A stretch of 64,000 bases of DNA, from NCBI RefSeq assembly GCF_000633455.1, contig NZ_AYMG01000008.1:124001-188000 (forward strand), given 5' to 3'. Positions 45,359-52,970 of the stretch are shown in pieces. Source of the stretch: Pedobacter jeongneungensis. GTDB lineage: Bacteria > Bacteroidota > Bacteroidia > Sphingobacteriales > Sphingobacteriaceae. Under the pieces are notes generated by a model. The model had not been told where the DNA came from. It did no database searches and worked only from the letters and a program-made list of their open reading frames with translations. A program made the translations under genes and the position numbers. Numbering within the stretch: the stretch's first letter is position 1; each line of letters begins with the position of its first letter.

Positions 45359-45523
45359 ATGGGACTTTCCATCGACAAAAAACAGGCCGCAACAATTGTA
45401 GTGGCAACGGTTGTAGCCGCCGTTATTATTTTTCTCCTTAACAAATGGCTGGTAAAAAAAGTAACAACCGCAAACGGTGAAACTGCCAGCTTCGTAGGCC
45501 ATCCATCAGTTGGTTATATCTAG
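45359..45523 (+). CDS. Small single-span membrane protein before capsid gene
   Basis: The 54-residue protein has one hydrophobic helix (ATIVVATVVAAVIIFLLNKW, residues about 12-31) flanked by lysines, and a short polar tail. It follows the terminator and carries its own A-rich leader (CTCAAACCAAACACTTAAAAA). It is a likely virion-membrane protein by analogy with small membrane proteins of PRD1/PM2-type phages. Confidence 0.6.
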   Translation: MGLSIDKKQAATIVVATVVAAVIIFLLNKWLVKKVTTANGETASFVGHPSVGYI

Positions 45524-45584
45524 GCCAAAAACCATTCATTTCTAAAAAAAACAGACAAACTAAAAAATCACAAACACTAAAAAA

Positions 45585-46349
45585 ATGAAAAAGAATATTT
45601 TTGGCGGTAAAGCCGCTCTTGCCTTCGCTGATCCACGTTTCGTAAACCACAACTATAAATCTGCCGAAGATTTAGAGCGTGAAGCCGGTGACCTTTCTAA
45701 TTTCCACGGTGGTGGTATCGGATATGTGGGTCAAGGTGACCAGTTTCTCGATTTCGCCGGTAGCGGTGTTTCCCTGGCATCAGCTGCAAGGAATGCAAAA
45801 CCGTTCATTATTACTTTCACCAATGCCAACGCGGCACCACGTGAAGTTTTGATCTGCCCTGGTCTAATCCGTAATGCTGTAGGTTTAATGGTAACAGGTG
45901 CTTTTAACGATACATCTGGCAATGCCGGTCTTTCTGCTCAATCAGGTTCACCTGGTCCTGTCGAGTTTTTCAACGCATTTATCGATAAATTCCCATCGGT
46001 GGTAAGCGGTATTAAAATCGCAACCCAGAATCTGGCACAGATGGATCAGGCACTCACGCTAGTAAAAGAATCTCCTTTCCAAAACCACTCATCGAAAGTG
46101 ATCACACCAGGTATCTACGCAAGTGAAGGAAACTTTAACACAGCTATCTTAACGATCCCTGAGCCGTTTTATTTAACTAACGAACACAAAGTTAGGTACA
46201 CCGTTTTAGGTAGCACAACTGTTGTTATTACCTTTATGATCGGTGTATCATTGAATATCTCTAAAGCTTTGCGTTCGAAAGTGGAGACTGCAAAAACCAA
46301 TATTGAAAACGCAGGTGGTGCAGCTGTAGTTTCTAAATTTATCGGGTAG
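45585..46349 (+). CDS. Candidate major capsid protein
   Basis: The 254-residue protein has no signal peptide and is predicted beta-rich in its middle (PFIITFTNANAAPREVLIC, SGIKIATQNLAQMDQALTLV, NTAILTIPEPFYLTNEHKV, TTVVITFMIGVSLNISKAL). Size is near the double-jelly-roll capsid protein of PM2. It is preceded by the strongest A-rich leader in the element and lies one small gene after the ATPase unit, where capsid genes sit in tailless membrane phages. I cannot recognise the fold from sequence; the call rests on context, so confidence is moderate. Confidence 0.45.
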   Translation: MKKNIFGGKAALAFADPRFVNHNYKSAEDLEREAGDLSNFHGGGIGYVGQGDQFLDFAGSGVSLASAARNAKPFIITFTNANAAPREVLICPGLIRNAVGLMVTGAFNDTSGNAGLSAQSGSPGPVEFFNAFIDKFPSVVSGIKIATQNLAQMDQALTLVKESPFQNHSSKVITPGIYASEGNFNTAILTIPEPFYLTNEHKVRYTVLGSTTVVITFMIGVSLNISKALRSKVETAKTNIENAGGAAVVSKFIG

Positions 46350-46359
46350 TAAATCCTAA

Positions 46360-46776
46360 ATGGATACCGCAATAATCAAAATAGTTGCGCAGGAGCCACA
46401 GAGCGTTGCGCAACTATTTAACCTTTACGGTTACGATATGCCGGTAACACCTCGTAACCTGCAAAACCTGTTAAAACGTTACGGAACAGAACCCTTACCG
46501 ATCAGTAATGCCACCGGTGATGAAAAACCAAAGAAATCCTTTGCAGAAATCATGAACATGGTAGCAAGTGGCACACAGACACTTGCAAAGGTGATTTCAG
46601 CAGTAAAGGGTAATCCAACTAACATCGTAAATGGCCAAAATGTAAGTGTTTCGGTTGATGGAAATCAAAACGGCGCTACAGAGAGGGTTTTCGGCATAGA
46701 CCGCAAACTGTTTATCATACTGGCAATACTGTTATTAATTCTCGTAGGTGTTCTACTATTCCGTAAAAAACAATGA
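46360..46776 (+). CDS. Tail-anchored late protein
   Basis: The 138-residue protein has a helical N-terminal part (EPQSVAQLFNLYGYDMPVTP), a polar linker with SVDGNQNG, and a C-terminal span ending in basic residues (FIILAILLLILVGVLLFRKK). This tail-anchored design recurs in several neighbouring proteins. The stop overlaps the next start (ATGA). It is a likely virion membrane protein of unknown role. Confidence 0.62.
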   Translation: MDTAIIKIVAQEPQSVAQLFNLYGYDMPVTPRNLQNLLKRYGTEPLPISNATGDEKPKKSFAEIMNMVASGTQTLAKVISAVKGNPTNIVNGQNVSVSVDGNQNGATERVFGIDRKLFIILAILLLILVGVLLFRKKQ

Positions 46777-47159
46777 CAGGCTGGGCAAAAGGGATAACAA
46801 AAATAACCAGGGTAGCCGATTTAGGCGCTACACCTGCAAGGGTAAACCGCCGTACCGGTGAAATGTTCGTAAGTGTCCGCCACATGAAAGCGATGCCAAA
46901 GGAACATAGGCTGTTTGTAATGCTGCACGAAAAAGCACATGTAGAGCTGCAAACTACCGACGAAGTAACTGCTGATGCAAAAGCTTTCAAAGAATACGCC
47001 GATCTGGGCTATTCCTTGAATCAATCGGTAAAGGTATTGACCAGTGTACTTAACGAGGAAAACCCCGAACACCACTGGCGCATGTATCTACAGCTACAGC
47101 GGGCGAAAGCTTACGATTACGGCCATTACGGCAACAAGAAAATTTATAAAAATGGGTAA
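46773..47159 (+). CDS. HExxH-motif protein, putative metallopeptidase
   Basis: The 128-residue protein has HEKAH within FVMLHEKAHVELQTTDEVTADAKAF, an HExxH zinc motif with downstream acidic residues as possible third ligand. No signal or span is seen. In the late block it could mature capsid proteins or act on the host envelope. Only the motif supports peptidase activity. The next gene starts 8 bp before its stop. Confidence 0.6.
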   Translation: MTGWAKGITKITRVADLGATPARVNRRTGEMFVSVRHMKAMPKEHRLFVMLHEKAHVELQTTDEVTADAKAFKEYADLGYSLNQSVKVLTSVLNEENPEHHWRMYLQLQRAKAYDYGHYGNKKIYKNG

Positions 47160-48489
47160 CACATCTTTATTGAGCAAGAAAAAAAGAGAGGCCAAAAATC
47201 AATACGGCCTATCTAATACACCATTCGGAAAGGTAATGTCACCAGAGGAAGCGCAAGCAACGTTTGCAGCGAATCTGCCGACTTCTGCCGAGATCATTGC
47301 AAATGGCCCATTGTACAACCCGATGAACCTTCCCGAAGCGGAAGTAAAAAAAATGAACGCTTTGGGCGTTACAGCTGTCGGCGCGACAAACATCATCACA
47401 GCGAGTGAAGATGACGACGACGAAAACGGAGATACAAACGCGTTTTACTACGATGACAATAATATTTTTTCGTTCACAGGCGATAAAAATCGTGGTAAAA
47501 AACCAAGCGCCGACCTATCAAAGCTACCGGCAACAAAAATGAGGGTAGCAAAACCAAATGTTAAAGTTTTGTCTGATAAGGATGGTAACGATTTCGAATA
47601 TTTGGGGCAATGGAACGGCGATCTTTCGTTTTTGGATGAAGTTGTCAAAAATATTGCGCCACCTCCGGCGGGATCATTTCTTTATCGCAAACCGAGCGGC
47701 GCAAGATTGGCCGACAAAATCAAAATGGATTATTACATCGGCCTCGATCCTGACAAATCCGATTTCTTTATTGGCCTGCAAGGAAATCAAATGTTTAAGC
47801 CGATAGGACATAAGTTTGTGAATGAACCCGAAATAAGCAATTTTTCATTCGGCAACGCTGGTATTCTGGGTAATAATACAATTGCTCCAATGGGGCAAAC
47901 ATTCGGTTTCACTCCATACAATGGTAAGCAGACTCCTTATAAGGTAAGTTCTATGAATACCAATTTCGGGAATCTATCCTATTCAAACAATATCAAACCG
48001 GTTGGTTTAGGTGCATTTTATAATCCTGTGGCTATCGGGAATCCGTTAAGCTTCAATGCTGCTGGAAAGCCCAAAACGAGTGATCCGACGGAGGAGACCA
48101 GTAACGGTACACCAGGCACAGGTTTTGAAAAGGTTGCCAACGGTATCGCCGCTATTGCTACTGCCGGTGCAGCTGTTATAAATGCGGTAAAAAGCAATAG
48201 GCAGCCAAACCTTTCTGTAGGAGCAAGTAACGGCGATTTAGCTGGTTACATTGCATCACAAAATGCAGGTGGTGGCTTTGGATCAGGTGGTTTTGGCGGA
48301 TTGGGTACCGGTGGTTTTGGCGAAACTGAATATGGTAGCGATGGTGAATCTTACCAGACACTGCCTAACGGACAAAAAGTTTTAATCACCTCTAACGGAT
48401 CGAAATCTAATACACTCCTTTACATCATTGCGGCAATCGCGGTAGCTGGATTAATCTTTTACTACATCAAACAAAAAAAGAAACCATGA
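47152..48489 (+). CDS. Large late structural protein with Gly-rich region and C-terminal membrane anchor
   Basis: I chose the ATG at 47152, overlapping the previous stop; the frame is open further upstream only as a shadow of the previous gene. The 445-residue protein has a low-complexity acidic stretch (SEDDDDENGD), a central beta-rich region (about 180-320), a Gly-rich segment (GGGFGSGGFGGLGTGGFG) and a C-terminal span ending in lysines (TLLYIIAAIAVAGLIFYYIK). It is probably a minor capsid or membrane-anchored vertex protein; no family is recognised. Confidence 0.65.
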   Translation: MGNTSLLSKKKREAKNQYGLSNTPFGKVMSPEEAQATFAANLPTSAEIIANGPLYNPMNLPEAEVKKMNALGVTAVGATNIITASEDDDDENGDTNAFYYDDNNIFSFTGDKNRGKKPSADLSKLPATKMRVAKPNVKVLSDKDGNDFEYLGQWNGDLSFLDEVVKNIAPPPAGSFLYRKPSGARLADKIKMDYYIGLDPDKSDFFIGLQGNQMFKPIGHKFVNEPEISNFSFGNAGILGNNTIAPMGQTFGFTPYNGKQTPYKVSSMNTNFGNLSYSNNIKPVGLGAFYNPVAIGNPLSFNAAGKPKTSDPTEETSNGTPGTGFEKVANGIAAIATAGAAVINAVKSNRQPNLSVGASNGDLAGYIASQNAGGGFGSGGFGGLGTGGFGETEYGSDGESYQTLPNGQKVLITSNGSKSNTLLYIIAAIAVAGLIFYYIKQKKKP

Positions 48490-48914
48490 CAGCGCCAAAA
48501 TTAACCGATCTGAACAAGTTTATACTTCCGGTGATCCTTTTAGGTGTTGTGGTTTATTTCATCTGGAAAAACGGCAAAAAAGCAGGGTTAACCATTATTC
48601 CAGATGTTCCGTACATCGATGATCAGGGGGTAATGACAAAAAACTTCAATCCGAATACACTGGCTGAAGAACTGTTTGATGTCATGGACGGTCTATTCAC
48701 ATTAAGCGGAACTAAAGACGCAACATTTAGAAAGCTTTACGAATTACCTACCGACAATATGGTTATCGCCGTTTACAATGCCTTTAACACAAAATATGGC
48801 TCGAAAGGCAGTGGATCATTAACCAAATGGATTAGCGACGAAGCATACTACAACTATGGCCTCGGATATAAAGACAAAGCTATTAAACGCCTCAAAAGTT
48901 TAAGATTACAATAA
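48486..48914 (+). CDS. Late membrane protein with helical C-terminal domain
   Basis: The 142-residue protein has an N-terminal span (FILPVILLGVVVYFIWKNGK, residues about 11-27) and a helical domain (LAEELFDVMDGLFTLSGTKD, TDNMVIAVYNAFNTKYG, SLTKWI) that resembles the annexin-like helical repeats found in some Bacteroidota proteins; that resemblance is by eye. The start overlaps the previous stop (ATGA). Confidence 0.58.
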   Translation: MTAPKLTDLNKFILPVILLGVVVYFIWKNGKKAGLTIIPDVPYIDDQGVMTKNFNPNTLAEELFDVMDGLFTLSGTKDATFRKLYELPTDNMVIAVYNAFNTKYGSKGSGSLTKWISDEAYYNYGLGYKDKAIKRLKSLRLQ

Positions 48915-48941
48915 TTAAGAACCTTTTAACAAAAAATCAAA

Positions 48942-49040
48942 ATGTCAAACAACACAAAATACCTGATCATTGCTGCTGTAGTAATTGCAGCCGGTTATTT
49001 CCTTTGGAAAAAATATTCGTTGGTTAAAAAAGTTGCCTAA
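48942..49040 (+). CDS. Tiny single-span membrane protein
   Basis: A 32-codon ORF encodes SNNTKYLIIAAVVIAAGYFL followed by a basic end (WKKYSLVKKVA). It follows the previous gene by 27 bp with an A-rich leader and precedes the next ATG by 1 bp. Size and composition match minor membrane proteins of membrane-containing phages. Confidence 0.55.
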   Translation: MSNNTKYLIIAAVVIAAGYFLWKKYSLVKKVA

Positions 49041-49041
49041 G

Positions 49042-49530
49042 ATGGAAACCAAAGATACCAGCGGAGCTATTGCACTAAGCCTCCTAATTGTAGGTGCGAT
49101 TGGTGCAATAGTCTACCTTTTTTTAAGGAAAAAGAAAGGTGGAACTGACGTTGCTGCAGCTGCAAAGACAGCACCGATAAATCAGTCGGTTGCCGCAAAG
49201 ATTAATGCGGGTTTCAGCACTGATATGAGCAAATCGAGCGATGACCAGATTAAGCAATACGCTACCTGGCTTGATAAGATCGAGGAAATTGTAAATAAGA
49301 TGAAGGCGGGTAGTATCAAAGCTGCTACACCTGAACTAATCTACAATACCAGAACGATCATGAACCTGGGTGACGATAGCTTAAGAAAAACCGTTCAGCG
49401 CTGGGAAAGCATCAGAAACCGCAAGATAAGCACACATGCTGCATTTAACAACCAGGGAAGTTTTTACGATGACAGTGAAACCGTACCAGGGCTATTGAGC
49501 AGATTAATTGAACTTAACCTAATCGGATAA
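49042..49530 (+). CDS. Late membrane protein with helical tail
   Basis: The 162-residue protein begins at the ATG at 49042 (METKDTSG). It has an N-terminal span (IALSLLIVGAIGAIVYLFL), a lysine cluster and then a helical soluble domain (DQIKQYATWLDKIEEIVNKM, ELIYNTRTIMNLGDDSLRKT). It has the same architecture as the 48486 protein, so the two may be partners or paralogues. Stop and next start overlap by 1 bp. Confidence 0.58.
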   Translation: METKDTSGAIALSLLIVGAIGAIVYLFLRKKKGGTDVAAAAKTAPINQSVAAKINAGFSTDMSKSSDDQIKQYATWLDKIEEIVNKMKAGSIKAATPELIYNTRTIMNLGDDSLRKTVQRWESIRNRKISTHAAFNNQGSFYDDSETVPGLLSRLIELNLIG

Positions 49531-49688
49531 TGAGCGTAATAAGTGATTTAGTAAACAAGGGCGAACTGCCCAAAGTAACCGTTGAGGTTAAGATCAGTAA
49601 AGAAAATATGATCGACCTGGCAGCTATTGCGGTAATTGCCGCATTGGTTGTTCTGTTGATCAGCCGTACACTTTTAAAGAATTTATAA
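49530..49688 (+). CDS. Small tail-anchored protein
   Basis: The 52-residue protein has a polar N-terminus (VISDLVNKGELPKVTVEVKI) and a C-terminal span (MIDLAAIAVIAALVVLLISR) with a short basic end. It overlaps both neighbours by 1 bp (TAATG-type), showing tight translational coupling with the lysozyme gene that follows. Confidence 0.6.
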   Translation: MSVISDLVNKGELPKVTVEVKISKENMIDLAAIAVIAALVVLLISRTLLKNL

Positions 49689-50197
49689 TGGTTTCATCAG
49701 CAAATATCATTGCCCAGATCAAAAAAGAAGAGGGCTTTATGCCGAAGAAATATAAGGACGGATTTATCAATAAGGTTCAGCAATATTCCATCGGTTATGG
49801 TCATCAGATCAGGCCAAACGAAAGTAATCTATTGACAGCAGTTTTGACCGAAGCACAGGCAACCGCAATGCTAATTAAGGATTTAAAATCCTATGAAGCA
49901 GCTGTCAACAATAACGCTAAAATACCATTAAATCAGAATCAGTTTGATGCCATGGTAAGCTTTGCATACAATGCCGGTACTGGTGCAGCTTCAAAAGTCC
50001 TTAATACCTGGAACACCAGTAAAGGTGATGTTGCAAAAACAATGGCGCATTTAAGCCAGTACCATAAGTGGACGGTAAACGGTGCTTTACAGGTAAACAC
50101 AACATTAGTAGCGCGCAGGAAACGAGAATCAGCTTTGTTTCAGTCCGGATCTGTTAACGCTATTTCCGGCGATACTTCAGTAAAAAAAAAGGCATAA
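49688..50197 (+). CDS. GH24 phage-type lysozyme (T4 family), with possible -1 frameshift extension to 50265
   Basis: The 169-residue protein is a GH24 muramidase: catalytic Glu15 in IKKEEGF, Asp24 in KYKDG, the YSIGYGH motif at 33-39, and a conserved NQFDAMVSFAYNAGTG core. It cleaves peptidoglycan. The 0 frame stops just 4 nt after A9G, which contains the slippery heptamer A_AAA_AAG (50185-50191). A -1 shift would replace the last two codons with 24 residues forming a membrane span and a KK end, and the new stop would overlap the next ATG. The product would be 192 residues and membrane-anchored. Confidence 0.85.
   Translation: MVSSANIIAQIKKEEGFMPKKYKDGFINKVQQYSIGYGHQIRPNESNLLTAVLTEAQATAMLIKDLKSYEAAVNNNAKIPLNQNQFDAMVSFAYNAGTGAASKVLNTWNTSKGDVAKTMAHLSQYHKWTVNGALQVNTTLVARRKRESALFQSGSVNAISGDTSVKKKA
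50185..50191 (+). promoter_or_regulatory. Candidate -1 frameshift site A_AAA_AAG
   Basis: The heptamer is in the correct phase of the lysozyme frame, within a run of nine A followed by G. The -1 frame stays open to 50265 and encodes a membrane span. Transcriptional slippage or a homopolymer error could give the same outcome. Confidence 0.55.
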
Positions 50198-50261
50198 CGG
50201 TAATTGTGGTCGTTTTGGCTGCAATTCTGGCAACATACATCATCTACAGAACAGTTAAAAA

Positions 50262-50726
50262 ATGAGACCTTCCGAAAACGCAATACAGGCAATAAAAAAC
50301 AGGGAAAGATGCAGTTTAGTTTCTTACCGTTTACCTGGTGAAAAACACTATACTATCGGTTGGGGGCATTATTGCGACAGGACGCCGACATTAGACCGAG
50401 CAGGTGCCAGAATTTCCCAGGCACAGGCAGACGCCTACCTGGTTCAGGATGTGGAAGAAAAAACTGCCTATTTGAATACCATTTTAAAAACGGAGGTAAA
50501 CCAAAATTTGTACGATGCGCTGGTATCTACTTTTTACCAGTACAACTCAAAGAATCTTTATTTAAGGGGTATCGTTCAGGCCATAAACTTAGGGGCGTCT
50601 GTTTCGAGGGTTGCAAAAATGCTTATGGCGCTGCCATCGAATAAATACAACAAAAAGGCCAGGAAGGTTGATGCACTTTTGGCAACAACCGGCCAGGTGT
50701 ACCACATTGATAACATCAAAGTATAA
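50262..50726 (+). CDS. Second GH24-like lysozyme, divergent active site
   Basis: The 154-residue protein shows the GH24 pattern: Glu15 in IKNRERCSLVSYRLPGE, then HYTIGWGHY (residues 29-37), and NLYDALVSTFYQYN matching the conserved core of the first lysozyme. The position of the catalytic Asp is occupied by Leu24, as in some GH24 subgroups, with Glu27 close by. It may be the lysis enzyme, while the upstream protein serves entry, or the reverse. Its start overlaps the -1 frame stop of the first lysozyme (ATGA). Confidence 0.75.
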   Translation: MRPSENAIQAIKNRERCSLVSYRLPGEKHYTIGWGHYCDRTPTLDRAGARISQAQADAYLVQDVEEKTAYLNTILKTEVNQNLYDALVSTFYQYNSKNLYLRGIVQAINLGASVSRVAKMLMALPSNKYNKKARKVDALLATTGQVYHIDNIKV

Positions 50727-50761
50727 AACCAAACAAACATAAACCAAGCAGACTTAAAAAT

Positions 50762-50810
50762 GGGCGTAACCAAGCATTCACCGGTGTATAATAGGGAATC
50801 GGTTGCGCCC
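50762..50810 (+). terminator. Leader hairpin / attenuator before spike genes
   Basis: GGGCGTAACC and GGTTGCGCCC form a 10 bp stem (one G-T pair), followed by GGTCTCTTTT. A 20-codon ORF (50760-50822) lies exactly over this hairpin, so it is either a leader peptide or chance. It separates the lysozyme genes from the spike-like genes. Confidence 0.55.
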
Positions 50811-50834
50811 GGTCTCTTTTAAAAAAACTTAAAA

Positions 50835-51260
50835 ATGGGTTACATAGGCGAAGAAACCATCGGGGTACTACCACCGGCCATACCAGCTGACGAAATATCT
50901 GCACCAGAAAATTACGTTCCCGCACAACTGGGGAACAAAGGTATCGTCGGCGTTACCAATACAACTTTTTTGTTAAACACGAATGAATCGACACCGGTGG
51001 GCGAAAACAAAGTAATGAAGCTGCACCAGGGAACTTACGCAAACTCTGCCATAGTGGTATTGGAAGCGGCAGACGGCGCAGCTCCAAATGCGATTATAGC
51101 GCGTCACTGGCAGGATGGTAGTTTACCTACGCCTACTGACGGTTTACCGATGACACATTTAAGTATTTTCGAAATTGTTGGTACCGAAAATATCCGCCGT
51201 TTCAGGATTGTATCAGCCGATAACAAAGCTCACAAAGTTCAGGTTCAATATTTAATGTAA
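50835..51260 (+). CDS. Putative virion surface protein
   Basis: The 141-residue protein is soluble and beta-rich (FLLNTNESTPVGENKVMKLH, TYANSAIVVLEAADG, IFEIVGTENIRRFRIVSADN) with a proline-rich start. The strand pattern would fit a small jelly-roll or spike-base domain, but no family is recognised. Its stop overlaps the start of the DUF5977 repeat protein, so they are co-translated. Confidence 0.5.
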   Translation: MGYIGEETIGVLPPAIPADEISAPENYVPAQLGNKGIVGVTNTTFLLNTNESTPVGENKVMKLHQGTYANSAIVVLEAADGAAPNAIIARHWQDGSLPTPTDGLPMTHLSIFEIVGTENIRRFRIVSADNKAHKVQVQYLM

Positions 51261-52672
51261 TGGAATACAACAAAAAACGAGTTTATCAGATACCGGTCTT
51301 TAATACCGGTGGTGGTAACGGTTCACCTGGTGACGGTGTGTTATTGGCCTCTGATCTGGGCGACTGGTTAGACCTGCCGGAAAAAAGCCTAAATATCTTC
51401 GATGAGCAGATCAATATTCAGTATAAACTTGATATGATGAGTTATCCGGATAAGGCTATTTTGTTCCTTGCAGGGCAATTTGGCGTTAAGTCGAATTTTG
51501 TAGGTTCTGAACTCATTTTGGGTGTATTGCCGCTAAATACGAGACCAAAGCACCAGTTGAAACAAAATTTCACATGCCAGTCAACCGAATGCTATTTGGT
51601 AATAGAACTTAACGGCGAAGTAAAATTGCAAGCCGTTTCTGGTGATCTTCCGGTAACTATCGGAGTTTCGGAACCTGATCCGTATTTCATTAACGTTGAT
51701 TATAATCCAAAAATCGAAGATGACAACGGAACCGTCTTTACTGCAACCAGATCGCAGAACTTTACGCGCAATAATTGCGGTATTGGCTCAATCGGATCAT
51801 CGGTAACATTCGAAAAAACCTATACATCAACGATCAGCCAGGTTGATGCAAACAATCAGCGCGCAAACGATGCAAATTTTGCAACAGAAGGTCAGGCGTG
51901 GGCAAATGATCCTACAAACGGTGCTACCTGTTCTACAGCGCCGTCATTTTCGGCACAAAGGTCGCAAAGCTTTACGCGTAATGATTGCGCTTCCGGCGAA
52001 ATAGGTTCGTCTGTACCATTTGTAAAAAACTATACCGGCTCTACTCAACAGGCCGCTGATGATGCAGCCGCTAATGATCCTAACTTTGCAAGCGAAGGAC
52101 AGGCATTTGCAAATAATCCGTCAAACGGTGGAACTTGCAGCGTGCCGGCACAGCGTTACTACGCACAAAGGACACAAAGCTTTATACGTAATAATTGTGC
52201 TGCCGGTTCAACCGGATCAGCTATACCGTTTACGAAAAATTATCAGTCAGACATTAGCCAGTCTGATGCAGATAACAAGGCCGCTAATGATCCAGACTTT
52301 GCAACCGAAGGACAGGCTTTTGCAAACGATCCTGAAAACGGCGCGACATGTACAGTTAACCTGCCAAAATATTATTTAACCCTAAGCGGTGGTGTCGGCG
52401 AAATCCGTCAAATCTCGGTTACTCTAACCGATGAAAATGGTGAAGAGGTAAGTGTAAGTGAAGGACTACAGTTCACCTGGAGCGGTGTGCTTAATCCGTT
52501 AACGGGAGATGTTAGCCCGTCAAATATCGGTGCTACGCGAACACTTGCCGCTGAATTAAGTTCGCTAAACCTTTATTCGTATTCTTCCAACACACATTAT
52601 GTAACTAACCTGGTTATCACGGTTCCTACACCAAATGTAGTCGATGGGCACGATATTATTTCGCAATCATAA
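51260..52672 (+). CDS. DUF5977-repeat protein, candidate spike/receptor-binding protein
   Basis: The 470-residue protein has an N-terminal domain (about 1-155). Three tandem repeats of about 70 residues follow, starting near residues 160, 231 and 300, each of the form SQxFTRNNCxxGSxGSxVxF, then a GQAxANDPxNGxTC end. These are DUF5977 repeats of Bacteroidota surface proteins. A C-terminal beta domain (about 370-470) follows. No signal peptide is present, as expected for a virion protein. The repeats each hold two cysteines. Confidence 0.72.
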   Translation: MEYNKKRVYQIPVFNTGGGNGSPGDGVLLASDLGDWLDLPEKSLNIFDEQINIQYKLDMMSYPDKAILFLAGQFGVKSNFVGSELILGVLPLNTRPKHQLKQNFTCQSTECYLVIELNGEVKLQAVSGDLPVTIGVSEPDPYFINVDYNPKIEDDNGTVFTATRSQNFTRNNCGIGSIGSSVTFEKTYTSTISQVDANNQRANDANFATEGQAWANDPTNGATCSTAPSFSAQRSQSFTRNDCASGEIGSSVPFVKNYTGSTQQAADDAAANDPNFASEGQAFANNPSNGGTCSVPAQRYYAQRTQSFIRNNCAAGSTGSAIPFTKNYQSDISQSDADNKAANDPDFATEGQAFANDPENGATCTVNLPKYYLTLSGGVGEIRQISVTLTDENGEEVSVSEGLQFTWSGVLNPLTGDVSPSNIGATRTLAAELSSLNLYSYSSNTHYVTNLVITVPTPNVVDGHDIISQS

Positions 52673-52674
52673 TT

Positions 52675-52968
52675 ATGAAAAATAGATATTTAAAATTAAG
52701 CGATGCCAAAGTTGTATCGTACCAGGTTAACCCGATTGGGGTGAACGAAGTTTCTATTTACATGGAAAATTCGGGTGTAATTAACCAGGTTATTTTATCG
52801 GGCGCTCACACCGCTAAACTTAAAACCGGATTGGCAGGCGCTTATCCTGTAGATGATCAGACCTACCCTTTCGCTTACAACGCGGGCGACCGTGTTTTTG
52901 TCTCATTCACTTACGATGATTTAATGACAGCATCCGCAAACGTTAAACTTAAATGCACAGATAATTAA
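52675..52968 (+). CDS. Small beta-rich late protein
   Basis: The 97-residue protein alternates hydrophobic and polar residues (YLKLSDAKVVSYQVNPIGVN, VNQVILSGAHTAKLKTG, AGDRVFVSFTYDDLMTASA), suggesting a small beta sandwich. It is flanked by the DUF5977 protein and the beta-helix-like protein with 2 bp gaps, so it is likely part of the same surface complex. Confidence 0.5.
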   Translation: MKNRYLKLSDAKVVSYQVNPIGVNEVSIYMENSGVINQVILSGAHTAKLKTGLAGAYPVDDQTYPFAYNAGDRVFVSFTYDDLMTASANVKLKCTDN

Positions 52969-52970
52969 TT

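Noticed and set aside
50760..50822. 20-codon ORF before the 50835 gene
   Set aside because: It coincides exactly with a 10 bp stem hairpin; listed as a regulatory hairpin instead.
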